Assembly: GCA_022747635.1 (NCBI GenBank)
Contig: JAKTNV010000010.1
Location: forward strand, 48,419,958-48,483,957
Source of the DNA: Hetaerina americana
Taxonomy: Eukaryota; Arthropoda; Insecta; Odonata; Calopterygidae
Length of the DNA stretch: 64,000 nt
Direction: 5' to 3'
Under the pieces are notes generated by a model. That model was not told the DNA's origin, searched no databases, and saw only the letters and a program-made list of their open reading frames with translations. Shown one piece after another: positions 11,460 through 24,529 of the stretch. The translations under genes and the position numbers were made by a program. Numbering within the stretch: position 1 is the first letter of the stretch; the number at the start of each line of letters is the position of its first letter.

Positions 11460-12060
11460 CAATGTTTTCGGGCAATATGAGACAGCAGAGGATAGAGGAA
11501 TAGAAAAGGGAAGAGTGAAATAGGGGTGGATAATTGAGGAGGAGGAATCGAGAGAGTTATGCGTGGATGGTGACGTGAGGATGGATTTCCGAGAAATCGA
11601 TGGGAAATCTGGTCTTGCCGTGAGGAGGGAGTGGTGGGGGTTGAGCGCTCCCACGTGCGAATCGCGGAAATGTGATGAGTTGATAAGACGGGTATGGGGA
11701 AGGGAGTGGGTGGGAAGAGAAACCCGCGGATCAAAGAATTTCACCGCGGCGCTTTTGTTGAGCCTTCCCGCGAGGGGCGGCGTGCTCACTGGGCCGTTAC
11801 GTAAACGGGTGTGGAGGTGGTCATGAAAGATTTCACGTCCGGTAAAAATATGATGCTAATTTTAAGAGAGAGGGGGGAAAGGATTCGGAGGAATGAAGCG
11901 GTTAAGTACCTCAGTGCGGGGGTGAGCAATCTACGGCCGACCCAGGGCGTTCGTTCTACCCTGCGAGCGAAAATGTTTTCATGGAATCATAAGCCAAGGG
12001 TCGGGGAGAGATTTAAAGGAATTCCCGAGGAGATGTGAAGAGCGGAAGATAAAATTTTTG
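11460..12060. other. CpG-rich, purine-rich island
   Basis: The + strand is rich in G and A to about 11720, then mixed and CpG-rich to 12050. Overlapping ORFs on both strands (for example 11563-11826 and 11397-11789) have no recognisable domain. This may be a regulatory island or an unrecognised 5' exon; nothing in the sequence decides it. Confidence 0.35.
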
Positions 12061-12952
12061 TCGTCGGACAGTGTAAGCTGGAAGCTATGTAGGCAGTGTG
12101 GGCTCTAATGCTTTGCCCCTTCCTCGCCCTGCGTGTTTATATTTGCGAATGATTGCATAACCTGCGACACAGAGGAGGTTGTTTGCCTCATCTCGGAACG
12201 CCCATCTGTTATATTCGTAAGTAAATGATGACGCAATGAAATGTAAATTATAGTCAGTTTTTTTTCAATCGTAAGAAAAATTAATGTGTTTGATGAAGAC
12301 AGTTCTCGACACTCCCCGGGCGAGAATTTAATGAACGTGAACATATGTATGATTACATCAGAATTATTGTAGAAGAAGAATTTTTTCTCCCTGAAACGAA
12401 ATTATTCATATAATTTCTTTACATGCATACGAGTAGTGTACTCTTTTCAAGAGTGCGCAGAGGTTTTTACTATCTGTTGCATTAAAACATTATTATTATC
12501 AACCGTAGTGATCTTTACGTTTATGCGCTATGAGAGTTAATCTCATACTTCTAACATTGTAACCTACGATTAGACAGTATTTTTGCCGCCTGACTTTTTT
12601 CGTCTGGCACTGTTACTATCCAAGTGCAAAGCTCGAAATAAACTTATTGTGACGTGTCGCTAAACCATCTGGTTTTGATTAGCATTTTTTTATTTTTCGT
12701 TGCCAAATAAAAACGATTGAATTGAAAGTAGTCCCAAAGCGAGAGAAAATTTTCCCTTTTTTTCATGTTTTTTAATATTATTACACTGACAAATAAAATA
12801 ATCATATTATGAGCTTGGCAATGAAAATATTTTTGATCCTAAAGATTTGCCGAAACATCTTACGCCGATTTTGAGGTCTTAGCGCGGTCTTATATTTCCC
12901 ATTTTTGACAGATCTTGAATTATGTAATTAATCTAAATATATAATGACAATT
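12061..12952. other. AT-rich non-coding DNA, nothing recognised
   Basis: Short chance ORFs only. I see no repeat or gene. Confidence 0.4.
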
Positions 12953-13207
12953 GTGGGCCGCGGTAGTCCAGGGCGTAGAGCGTTGGACTACTGACCGGAG
13001 GGTCCTGGGTTCGATTCCCGGGCAAGTCCCTGGGCACCTGCAGCTTCACCCAAGCTATGTGATTTTTCGGTTACCAGGTCTTCCTGGGAAACCATAACCC
13101 TGATGTGTGTGTGTGAATTTCACCCGTTGGGCTTAGTAGTGGGTGAAATCTTCCATCGCCTACCAAACCGACCTTCGGGTTGATTTTTATGTTTATGGTT
13201 TTTTTAT
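12953..13207 (+). mobile_element. tRNA-derived SINE, family 1
   Basis: A well kept copy on the + strand. The head reads gggccgcggtagtccagg (A-box region), gcgttggactactgacc and gggttcgattcccggg (B box). The body has cctgcagcttcacccaagc and ggaaaccataaccctgatg, and the end is ccgaccttcgggttgattt followed by a T-rich and A-poor tail. About 255 bp. Confidence 0.88.
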
Positions 13208-16200
13208 AATGATAATTAAGTGACACCATCATCAACACCCAGGCATATGGGCGTCTAAACGGACATCGCAGCGAATCGTTTCGCGACCCAACGTCGTCGC
13301 CGCCGAAATCGACACAGGGGCATTTCGTAAAATTGAGATAAGCCATGGATTGAAATGGAATCTGTGCCGAGTGTGGGTATTTAGAATTTGATTAATTTGC
13401 GATGAGTCTCTTTGCGAATTATCGGTGTCTCAATTCAAGTTGTTTGTATCTATTACGACGAACGTTAAAATTCGGAGTTCAAATAATCAATAAAAACATT
13501 ATAAGTTTTGTTCTATTAATCTAGACCCAATAAATGGTATCTTAGTTGGCATTTAAGTATTTGAATGTTGCCAAACTATAAATGTTTTGCTGACTGCTGT
13601 TTTGCTATCAGTTATCAGGAGGAGTTATTAGATCCCTATCCTGAAATTTATATTTGTCCAGTAGTTCTCTAAGATAAATAGAAAACACTTAATTAATCTG
13701 TATTTTAAATTTAATTGATGTATAACATATTGCATATGATATATAACCGTACGATTGATACCTTTTTGAATTGATTTTAGCGTACACAAATAAATTAAGG
13801 CTATCACCATTCCTTTGATAAAAATTATTTTAAGCAAGACTGGTTTCGATGTTCTACGATCATTGCTGACCGTTCATATTGTCCTTATAACTAGTCTTTG
13901 AAATATACGAGTAAGTTATTTTCCTAATTGAAAGTTGAGCTGTTCTCATCATATTATTATTGATTTTACTCTAAATGAGTTAAATAGCATATAAAAATAT
14001 TAAATAATTTAATTGATAGTTTTTACGCTCCCACAATTTGTAATTATGTTATTCCAGGTGACATGTACTGTATAAGTGGAGGTAGTATCTACAAACGTGT
14101 TAGCCTTCATTTTTACGAATATGAGACAATCTTTTTTTCATGTTGCCGAATGTGTCATACTTCAGTTTGTACTTGCCTAAGAGTTTTTCTGGCAAAATCT
14201 CTTTTTAAAAATCTATTATAATTATTTTTAACTTTGGTGATACGCATTCATTATCATATTGAATTATTCTTATACTTTATTGAAGAATAAAAACTAGAGC
14301 TGATGGATGCTCTTTTTAAGGAAACAATGACTCAAGCGAATCCATTTATCATGATTTAGAATACAAGATTAACGTGTTAATTCATTTATGCTAGCTCATT
14401 TTGGTTACGAAATATTCTAGATCGAATTTTATTAACTTAATATATAAAAAATTATTATTTTTCGTATTAGTAGGAAAACTGTTACTATTATTCCTGTTAA
14501 TTTTTAAATGATTCAATAAAAATTTTAAGAGGCAATAAATTATCCCAAAAATACAATATATTTGATTATTCATAAAACAAATAATTATGCAGATTTATTG
14601 AATGAAGAAGTTGGGTAAGGTCAGCGTGTAACGTAGTAAGGGGTAATTTTTTTCAGTTATTAATGTTTGTAAGAAAATGATGAGCGAAAGAGTAGTCATT
14701 GTTTGCAGAACATACTTACCTCATTTTAAAATTAAAACCTGTTTCGAAACTCGATTCTACTATTTAATTTTTCGTTCCTTTTCCTATACATTATTCAGTG
14801 CTTTTGGTGAACCGTGTACAGCTTTTTACATAATTTCTTATTAAAACGTCTTACACTACTGTGACTTCTTCTGCTACTTCACCACATATTGCAAGTAAAG
14901 ATATATTTTGTGCCTAAGTCAGTGGGTTGTATTTAATGCTTCGTATGTTTCATTAAATAGAGCATAACAGTATTCCGCGTACCAGAAAATACGAATTTTC
15001 AGCTTGAACCTTTTTCAGCGTCGTAATTCCTAAGAGTTTTTGGATTCTGAGAATCGCTTCTAGGCAAAATTTTATACTTACTTAAATTTTATTTCCTAAG
15101 TATAAAATAGTGACGTTAATATTTATATCAATTGCGATAATAATAGCTTAATTTTGGTAATGATAGTGATAGTTTGCCAGAAACAAACTGGTCACATGAG
15201 GTGTTGCTTCACCTAAATATATTTCTGGACCCATGCCAACATCTTTAGCTTTTCATGTGGCATCCTGGCCGTGCGTCAGTGAAAACGCGAGAACTACAAT
15301 AAATGCCACTTGTATACATTATAAAAATCATTTTGATAACTGGTCCGTGAAAATTAGGCGGTACGTTAAATTTAATGAAATTATGAACTTTTTCGGAATC
15401 CTTCCGATCATTTTGGTAAGCCACTAGTTAAGATTTGAAAATTACACGTGATTCTGAATCTAGGAGGGAAACCTATACCTATTCTATAGCTTTGAGTAAT
15501 AAACCGTAGATTAAATTCACAAAATAGAACTAAACCTTCTACCCCTCCTTCTATTCCCCATGATACTTACAAGAGAATCAACTCAAATATGTTGATCGGC
15601 GGATTGAATATAAAATTTCGATTTTGAATTTTAAAAATAAGACTTATTCCTACCCTTGTGATTTATTTTCCTCGACCATATGGTTGTGTCTCCACGGCTT
15701 GATAACAGTTACTGTTTTATCTTTATCATAGACAAAGTAGTTAATTAATCATCGTTATAGACGCAATGCATTGGTTTTATATTTATTTTAATCAAGAGAA
15801 AATAAATTTATAAATTATGGAAAGAAATAAAATAATATTTCACGTCATATCATTTTAATTGCTCATTAAGGGTACTATTAATTTATTTTCAAACTTCTCC
15901 TAATGGTTAAATTCATTGGAGATAACAAATAATTAGTCTTTGAAACACCGTGTGACCGTACTTATTTCCCACTTCTTGTTTTGAGTGAAGACAATAGTTC
16001 AGATTGAACGTTTACGACGCGAATAGTGCCAATGTATATTAAATTAAGCGATGGGCAAAGATACAGCTGTGCGTGCTTATGTGCGTGTGTGTGTCTTTAT
16101 TTGAGCCAATTTATTTGTGTTCTCTATCAGACACGTGGCATATTGATTTGTATCCACGTGAAAGAGGTAGCAAACGCATAATAATGGTTTACTATTCCAA

Positions 16201-17089
16201 AAAATTATGTTATTTTCACCGAATCAATTGAATTTCAACATTACATAACCCACTGTAGACATATGCTAAATTCAGCTGCAACGCAGACACAATCACACAC
16301 GATGCAGAAGTGAGTGAATATTGTGTAATTAAAATACAGGGCATTGGGGTTTGATTTTATTGAATTACACAGTTCTGTGATATTTTATAGATTACCTTCA
16401 AGCGGTCGTTGCCTGTAATCTTGACTTTTCTCGTGTGAAGATAAATAGCGATTTTTAAAGTTCTAAAAGAGTGCTGCAATAATTTCTGATCTATCATGTT
16501 GTTTTTTAGCATCTTAAAGCAAACATAGCTTGCTTTTCCACTCTGCTTAAGGTTTTTAAAACCGTCTGCATTCATAATTTAACCCCGCACCACAGCTTTT
16601 GCTAACTAGGTATGCTCAATGCGGGGGTATGGGTGAGTGTTATGTAACAACTGGATCCAAACCTCTAATTAACTCACAAGTGAATAAATTTCGACGTTTA
16701 AGTGAGCGCAATAAAATCAATTCGTGCATTTATGTTAACCATGTGGTAAAACAGCTTGAAGAATTTCACGCCCGTCCTGAATTTGCGGCGCCCAAAGTGA
16801 CGGGGTGCTCGAAAAAAATCCACGACTATCTCTCAAAATTTGCTGCGCAGTTTATGGCTTTAAAAGGGAATGTATCTGGAAAAATGGACACCGTTTCGAA
16901 GAGCGTTTTCATCCAACGAATATGTGCAAACAATTCCCCGGTCCGTTCCCAAGAGAGCCGAAGTAAAAGTCTCAGTGAATTACTACGACACAATTAACTA
17001 TTCTCAAAGTGAATAATCACATTTAAATGAACACGGGGCATAATGCGCACTTTCGGAGGGTTGTTACATCATCACCCGAATGGTCCATA
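13208..17089. other. Long AT-rich non-coding stretch
   Basis: Nearly 4 kb without a recognisable gene or element. The longest open frame is 16599-16997 on the + strand (132 residues, with an internal ATG at 16629). It is basic and Lys/Ser-rich with no domain I recognise, no close splice context and no repeat match, so it is not called as a gene. A short GT run lies at 16083-16098. Confidence 0.4.
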
Positions 17090-17420
17090 TGTACTCTCCC
17101 TACCCCTTTCCCCTATCTCTCCTAGGCAGACGGTGGGAGGCGGGGAGGTGGGGGACGGTAAATCGATGCGGGCGCATATAAACCAGCACATTCTAGAGTG
17201 AAAATTCTGAGCGCCATGTGAACAAGTCAACTATTTTTTCGCTACCTATCCTCCATGTGTCTGGCCCCATCCCTTACACTCCTGTGTCCCTCTCCCGCCC
17301 CCAATTCGTCATCCACGATCACGTCATGCGCCACGAGCCGCCACAGAAGCGTGTGGCAGGAGTTGTTGGCACACTCCATATTTTTACTTACGCAACTTAA
17401 GGTTGCCTCATGAAGTGTCG
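17090..17420 (+). promoter_or_regulatory. Possible TATA-type promoter in a small GC-rich patch
   Basis: A GC- and CpG-rich patch (17100-17350) in AT-rich DNA contains gcatataaacc, with TATAAA at 17177-17182. No clear initiator or coding exon follows at the expected distance, so this is a weak candidate based only on the motif and the composition change. On the + strand it could in principle serve the TGF-beta propeptide gene that starts further right. Confidence 0.2.
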
Positions 17421-18970
17421 GTGAAAGGAAAATAAAAATAAATAAAAACAAAGCATTCCCATCAAAAATGGCGCGCGCACGTATTGAGTGCTTGATCAAT
17501 GAATCAAACCTATGAGGATATTCGCATACCCTTATCTGATTATTTTCTCTTAGCTTCAGTCAAGGCTTCCTTAACAACTAAAGTCAATAGATTTTTGATT
17601 TTTTTAATCCGATGAATGAAAATTTCGGGATCTGTTTTTAAATATGCAGTATTGTAATTATTTATTTCCAGTAATTCACTTTAATTTTAATAAATTGTTT
17701 TGCTTGCCATTAAACGATTAAGTTTGCCCTTTATTATCTCAATTGTTATTTTGATTGTTTGAAATAAACGAAAATTTCAAGGTTCGTATTTATAAATTCA
17801 GGGAATCACAGAGCCATCTCGTAGCATTTAGATTTAGGGATGCCAACCAACTATTTATCTATTTCACTTGGATGATGCATTCTGCCAATAAAATGAGCGG
17901 TTGATGAATAGAATTATCGAATTTCAGGGTAAAATTTCCAAGTGCCAGAAGTTCGATTTTTTTAATTTTAGAGTATTTTGAGCGCTGATGTGTTTGATTT
18001 AAATTACTAAATGCACTCGATAAATTATTTCTTTCCCTCATTTAAGCTATTGAGTTTTAGGTTTACAGGGTACTCCCGTATGTCATTATAAATTAGATTC
18101 AAATGCCTCGTGAAAAATAGTAATGGATTCAATTAACATGTTTGATTGTTTGAATTGAATGCTAGAAATATAATACCAATCAAATGATTCTTTACTGTTC
18201 ATCGACAAAAGTAAAGAAAATAACTCTTCACTCTAATTCGCGCTCGCATGCGTCTTTTGGTCTAAGTGATCTGGTCTCCTTACTTTCCTCTTTCCTTCTC
18301 CTCGAGCTATTATCAAGGGGATCAATCATTACTCCCTATCACATGGAGTAATGTCTTTATAGGACTTTCAGCGTCGTTCCATAATAAATATTACCCCCGT
18401 TCACTTATGCCTTGTATTTGTCTTCGAATGGCAGTGTAGAGTATCGAATATTGCATCAATCGACTTTTTGAATCTTAATCTTTAATACGTCCGTCAGGCC
18501 TAAAAGTGATGTAGGCGAGCTGTTTTAATCAAACATGAGGTCAACCCATGGTTTGGAGTTGGAAGTCAAGAGTTCATTGTATTAAACTTGCATGTGCACC
18601 AAATTATAATTATTGACCTGAGTTTTTGAATTTTATTCATGCTCATCATGTGGCACATAGATATGAGACAATGTAAACCTAGTAAACTCTAAATTGAAAA
18701 TAGTGCATAGATGACAAAAAACGTTAAATGAAGAACATTAATTAATGCAGTGGAAATGCGCGACTTTAGGTATCTATCTTAACTCGTAGCACAGAAAATT
18801 GTTTTTTTTTCAATCCTTTTACTGGGAAATGGAACATAAACCAAATTTTCATTCACTAAAATTAAACAAAAAAATAAAATTTTAATTAAAATTTTTGGCC
18901 ACCATTTTCGTCGTAATCTTATATTTTAACCGTACCTCGAGTTAAATAGTTCTTCCAATAATTCTAATCG
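17421..18970. other. AT-rich non-coding DNA, nothing recognised
   Basis: Only short chance ORFs. No repeat or gene could be supported. Confidence 0.4.
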
Positions 18971-19800
18971 ACGTGACTGTCAAGTGTTGCCTCCTCACGT
19001 GGTTGGCTGCGTTTTGGTTCATTCCCTGCCAAGGGTTCAACTTCGTGTAAGGGTGGGTCGAAGGAATAGGGAGAGGGGGATGTTTGACGGAAGACGGCGG
19101 TCATGTCCTCCGACTCTCAATGGTCTGCTCTCCCCTTCAATGCACAGCGTCTTCGCCAATTCGCATGGCAGAACGGAGCGGGTCGGATAAGCCATTCCTA
19201 CTAGCGGACTCTTCGCATCATTTCACCAGGACAACCAACGAGGTCACCCCTGGGGAGCGTCTGCATTTTATTTTGGGTCCAGTGATTCAGGGGTTAGTCG
19301 GCCTAACCCGTCCCTTTCCAGCTCCTCCCCCCGAATCCTCACACCCCCGCTCCCCCTCCCCCTACTCCCCTCCCATTACTTCCCCTCAACCTACTACCCT
19401 CCCCTTACTCTCCCCCTCCCCTTTCCCCTCCCTCCCTTCGCGTCCTTCCCCAAGATACTCTTCTCCGTCTTCGTCTCAGAAAAAGTAACAATCTCTCTTC
19501 CTCCTCACCCCCTCCCCGTCCTCCTCTCATCTTTTTCCTCTCGGCTCATCCGTCCCCCATGTTCTCCTCTAACCCCTCTCCTATTTCCCCTCGCCCCCCG
19601 CCCCGTTCACTTCTCGATCCCTCATGAGTTTCCTCTCTTGCCCCCAGCACTTTACTCTCCGGCGGAAGTTGTTTGGAACTCCTCAACCGGGAGTGCTCAA
19701 CACCGCACGGCAGACCCGCGGATGAGTGAGAGAGAAGTGGTGGGGGGGAACAAAGGGGTTCCCTAGACTTCTCGCCGAAGGAAAAATGGATCTCTACAAT
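18971..19800. other. Pyrimidine-rich, CpG-containing island
   Basis: Between about 19316 and 19610 the + strand is almost wholly C and T (repeated ctccccctcc-like units), which could form triplex DNA. The ORFs crossing it encode Pro/Ser runs and are compositional. A G-rich patch follows at 19735-19760. Function is unknown. Confidence 0.5.
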
Positions 19801-20684
19801 GTTTTGCGCGATGAAAATTAAATAAAATTGGGGGTGGGGGGGAAGACGAAGCAGCAATTCTTAGTTGTACATTTCGAGCGCAATTCTAAGAACCACAATA
19901 AGGAAAATCAGTCTTTGGAATTCGGGTTATTTGTCTGGGAATTACTCGTATTTAAAAAACATATCTCAAATTGCCATTGCTCAGTTCGTAATGTTGAATT
20001 TGTATCAAATGATATTCCACTCCGCATTTTATAAAGAATATTTTTCGTCGTACGTAAAAAACTAATAAATTTTGTGTGTAGAAGCATTAAGTAATATCTC
20101 CTTTCATGATGAATAAAATTCCCCGTCATAAGGTCACTCTGGAAGCCATTTCTTTCGGCCAAATTCGTAAAACGCTTTGAAGGCAAAAATAATGTCCATT
20201 GAATCCACATATGTTTCGATAAAGTCGAAAAATTCTTTACGAGCACGTACCAAAGCGTGATTGTAGCCTCTTTTAAAATGCATTCTCCTTGCCAGAAGAT
20301 GATCCTAATGGATATTTCTAAAAATATAAATGACACACTGACGCCATAGTTGGTGAAATAATATAAACTCTTTTACAAACAATTAAAATGCATAAGAAAT
20401 AATTTGGGTAGTAAATATAACTAACACAATTAATAAATAAAGAATATTCCTTACGAAATAATACAATCCGTTTTTCTCACCTTATTCCATCGATCGTAAA
20501 TATATATCAGAATGATTATAATATAAGAATTAGAGTATCCATAAGCATTAGTGGATTTTTTGAAAAAATGTTTTTGTTCCGTTTTGGGAAACTTTCCGAT
20601 TTAAACAGTTCCTGTGAATTCCGATTCCATTCAATTCTCAGAGGGACAGAAATTCTTCCATTTAAGCGAACACGGCCGTATGGT
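19801..20684. other. AT-rich non-coding DNA, nothing recognised
   Basis: Overlapping short ORFs on both strands without domains. No repeat was recognised. Confidence 0.35.
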
Positions 20685-21200
20685 TATTCCTTCCTTGAAA
20701 TAGGCGACCGATGCTGTGTGGTACGCCTGCCGTGATCGTGGGGGAGAATAGTCCCCCAACCACAGAACACAAAACTATTCAGCGACCCCGCTCACTCAAG
20801 CACGTGCAGCCACAGGTGCTGGCTCCTTGGGGGTGAGTCTGGCGATCCGTCTGAGGAAGCAGGCCAAATTGCCCGTCGAGGTTTCTGCCTTCAAAGCCCT
20901 CCTCCCAACCTCCTCCTTCCCAACACCCCTCCCCCGCAGTCCAAAAACCCTCCCCCCCCCACCCGAGAGAGTCGACTCCCTGCCTGCGCCCCTCAAACTC
21001 CCCCGTGTTGTATCCGCCTGGATCCCTAGATTCACGACCCATGGCAATCATTTTGGATTGTCCCCCTCACTACACTCCCTTATTGATTATTTCAAGGTTA
21101 ATAATAAATTGAACGACCCCCGTCCCCAACCCAACTCGCCCGCAGGCATTTTGGTGTTCCGCAAATCTTTGTTTCGCCACTCTAAAATGTATTTTTGAAA
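20685..21200. other. CpG-rich, C-rich island
   Basis: A patch of raised GC with C-rich blocks (20895-20970) and the ORF 20827-21198 on the + strand (123 residues, Pro/Ser/Leu-rich). It lies 1.3 kb before the first recognised exon of the TGF-beta propeptide gene, so it might hold a promoter or a 5' exon. No signal peptide or known propeptide start was seen in its frames. Confidence 0.3.
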
Positions 21201-22486
21201 AATTCGCCTCGTTACGAAATTACATGAAAAACTATCAAAATCACATTAAAAATTACCCTTTTGGTCTAAAAATGTCTTCAAAAAAGGGAGTGAATTGTGC
21301 TGAATCCGGTGAGTAAATTATGCTGAAGATATTTTAAGGCCAATCACTATTTCCATTCGGAAAATAAAACACAATATGGTACCTGATTGATAAGAATAAA
21401 TCAATAACGCTCAAAAACATGCTCTGAAAAACTTTGGCAAGGTTATTCTTTTGAGTTACGTCACTGATTGTGCGTACAAGATTTTGAAATACCTTCGCAG
21501 TTTTTCCACAATAGCGAAACTTCCGCAACAGTATATGAATACATTTTTCTCAACTTATTTGAATCTGTTTAAGGCATTTAAAGACCATTATAGAGGGAAA
21601 GTAATTGTAAATACATGTCATTTATAATATTAAAAAATATTTAATGAACTAAATATATAGTTTGATTTAAATAAACATGTATTAAGGTTTTACGTACGTC
21701 TGCATTGTTATAATCGACGTTGTGTACATTGGTGGCTTTGGTGGCCTTTGAATCACGCTTTGGACCAACGATGTACTTTCCACGTTTATTCCGATCGATA
21801 TGATTTTCCTGAAGTTATTTGTCCTGATGTCTGTCTCTACCTCCATAAGAATCTAAATTCACTTCATACTGTCGTTTGTTAAAGATGAATAGACCTCTGG
21901 AGGACTGGCCCAGAGTGTACACGTAAGGACAGAACTCTCTTTAGAAATTAGAGGAACAGCCAAAGGCTTTATTTTCATGTCTTCTGATATCAACAATTAG
22001 ATTAACTGCAACACAGTTATTTCCTCCGAAGACGTGAGCAAATTGTTATAATTGCCAAAAGAATCGGTAGTCCAATTCTGTGGTAAAAATATAAGAAAGG
22101 AAACATTTTATGTACCGTAAAATGCTTCCTTTCATATATATTTCTTGGTGGCAACTACATATATTTTTAAGTCTCACGGTGTTCCAATTCTTCAGAATGC
22201 TCACTTTAGAGAGATCTCTGTTTCCTTTAAGAGGTTCGGATGACAAAAATAGTTACCGCGTTCGGAAATTGAATTCGTTCAGATGGTATGTTCCGTCCGG
22301 ATAGCTTCGTGCCCAAAGCAACACACACTCGAAAGAATTGTTTTTCCTGATCATTGACGAACGGATTTTGTCTTTGAATTGAGTAGATTATAAATCACTC
22401 GCATCCCGATTTATAACTGATGCTGACGGCTGCTGTATTTTTAAATGAAATAATTACATCATTGGACGTTCCTTTGTCTCCTACAG
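21201..22486. other. Presumed intron or 5' flank of the TGF-beta propeptide gene
   Basis: AT-rich DNA without recognised coding sequence. It ends with the polypyrimidine tract and AG (cctttgtctcctacag) before exon A. Exon A starts in phase 1, so at least one coding exon should lie upstream, unless translation starts at ATG 22420 just before the acceptor. Confidence 0.4.
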
Positions 22487-22632
22487 GTGAGGTTCCACGC
22501 AACACGGACGAAGAAGTGTGGCATGGACCCAACGTGATGAATCTCCTCTTCAATCTCACTTTACCTGCTGCCATTGATGGATCAACAATCAGCATCGTCG
22601 CGGCCAAACTACGTCTTTTTAAATTGTCGCAG
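22487..22632 (+). CDS. TGF-beta propeptide protein, exon A (partial gene)
   Basis: First recognised exon of a TGF-beta/BMP-type propeptide gene. It is bordered by a strong acceptor (gtctcctacag) and a consensus donor (cag|gtgagt). Two bases complete a codon from an upstream exon, and 48 codons follow, ending in phase 0. The translation contains WHGPNVMNLLFNLTLP and SIVAAKLRLFKLSQ. This matches the propeptide pattern in which a beta strand with a hydrophobic Phe-Asn-Leu core precedes the 'aAeLRlyr' strand. NLT is a possible N-glycosylation site. In the family this region forms the arm domain that shields the growth factor and acts in the secretory pathway and outside the cell. The start codon and signal peptide were not found. 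Homology is judged from motif memory, not from a search. Confidence 0.8.
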
Positions 22633-23689
22633 GTGAGTTGAGCAACGGGAACAAGTGGGAACTTAACCTTTGAAAATGTGATTCTTAACGCCATTACTCC
22701 GGTATCACGAGACTACTCTCGCAATATTACGTTGCGTAAGGCGGGTTCCCTTATCCCTACTTTTATGATGCCGCGATTTGTTGAGCATTAAAAGGATTTT
22801 GATCACACCGCGCACATTGTCACAATAAAGCGCGAAAATTTTCAGGCTGCAATCCAGTAAACAATTTCGTTCATTTTCGTTTAAATATTTCACTGTGCCA
22901 GATAATTCAATTTTAATTGATATTTTAGCTGGCCGTTGCGCTAAAATCTAACGTGCTGGTTAGTACTTGCATAAATGAAACGGGTCCTTACAGATTTTAT
23001 CCTTCAAAGTGAATGCAAGGGGAAGGAAAATCGGATATGCTAGAATGTCGAATTCTCCGTATCCCAATGCCTAGTGCAGCCTTTTTATTCGCAAATTATT
23101 TTTCCCGACGTCACGGAATGAATTCGCAGGGGACTTTTCGTGGAACAGGAGCATAGTGTTTGACCAGAGTATTATCCGCGAGCTCTGAGTCACCGCCCAG
23201 AGCTGAGTCGGGGGAGATTTCTGATGGGTGAACAAGTGAAAGTCAGGTAATACGGAAATCAGAAATGCATGGATGAAGAAGACAAAATAATTAGATTGAG
23301 TAAAAGCTTCTATTTACAATTTCAGTAAATCCAGTACATTTTCCCACCTATTTTTTCATATTTTTCTTTTTTTATCAAAATATTCACGTAGAAAATTATG
23401 CACACATCTTTGTACAGTAAAACTTGTCGAAGGTGATATCCCCTTCTTGTCGAAGCCACAAAATAATTGCAATATTCTAAGTTTTCCACCTTGCATAGAT
23501 AGTATTTGGATCCCAAATATTCACCAGCAATTTAAAGAAGTGTAAATTCATATTTTTGTTACATATCAGAAATTTGTTGATAAAATTAAATGTGTTCGTT
23601 GTCAATCATCAAATTAAATGTCATCACACAATCCCCTAAGGCGCGTGAAATTAAAAAATTAGGGTAATGGCGAAATTCATATAACCCTG

Positions 23690-23830
23690 ACTCCGGCAGT
23701 CACAATAAAGACCTGGTATCCGAATAGTCGTATATCTTGAGTCCGAAGATGCCGACACTCACCTGGAATCAAACCCAGGATATCAAATTAGGTCGTCAAA
23801 CTTGTTACCCACTAAGCACGCCCCAGCAAA
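23690..23830 (-). mobile_element. tRNA-derived SINE relic, family 3
   Basis: On the minus strand, ctggggcgtgcttagtgggt then cctgggtttgattccaggtg have the order and spacing of a tRNA A-box region and B box. The head differs from both main SINE families. No second copy was recognised, so its limits are approximate. Confidence 0.45.
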
Positions 23831-24124
23831 ACGTTGCTGCTTGCAGAAAACAATGATACTTGAAAATTTATATTCCTTTCACAGTTTCAAATGCAACCTA
23901 CTTATATTATAGACACTCCAGGGACAAAGCTGAGGCAGACTTAAGCATCATGCATCGGTATTTTTATATTTTCAGGTTTCACTAATTGTCGCTTTTTGTA
24001 TATTCTGTCATTGCATCTGCTACCTTATTGATGTACAGTGCATATACGTTTCCATGTTTTCATTTTCAAGTACTACGTCCTTGAGTGAATAAATTATTGT
24101 TCTATTAACTGAATGATGAGTTAA

Positions 24125-24390
24125 CGTCAGAGCCAATGTGTAATGAACAAGTTCAAAGTCTCAGAAATCGAAGGGAGAGAAGTTCGAATCCCACTTTGGA
24201 TATGGGCATGAAGTACTGTGAGCCTCAGATACTAAATCAACAAAAATCCAGATGGCTAATAGATTTAGGTCCTGCGCGTAGTACATACGATATATCTCTT
24301 TATACCCACTTAACCATTCGAAGAGGAAAATGCCTCCTCCCCTGAATGACATTCGAAAGTTCAGTTCGCACGACATCGTCACAAAATGGC
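24125..24390 (+). mobile_element. Possible tRNA-derived SINE relic
   Basis: A B-box-like gaagttcgaatcccacttt at 24180-24200 follows a weak A-box-like gagccaatgtg at 24131. The rest shows no match to the other SINEs here. Weak evidence. Confidence 0.3.
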
Positions 24391-24529
24391 CTTCATGCCA
24401 TTAAGAAGAGAAATTGATATTAAAATGGCCATTTCTATAACGCTATTATTTCTATAATAGAATTTTATTGAAGAGTCCGATAAAAGTTTTAATTAGTTTA
24501 GGATAAAAACCGCAAAAACCGTAATAAAC

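Noticed and set aside
16599..16997. 132-codon ORF as a gene or as a 5' exon of the TGF-beta propeptide gene
   Set aside because: No signal peptide, no propeptide motif, no clear donor in the right phase and no known domain. Such a length can arise by chance in 64 kb.
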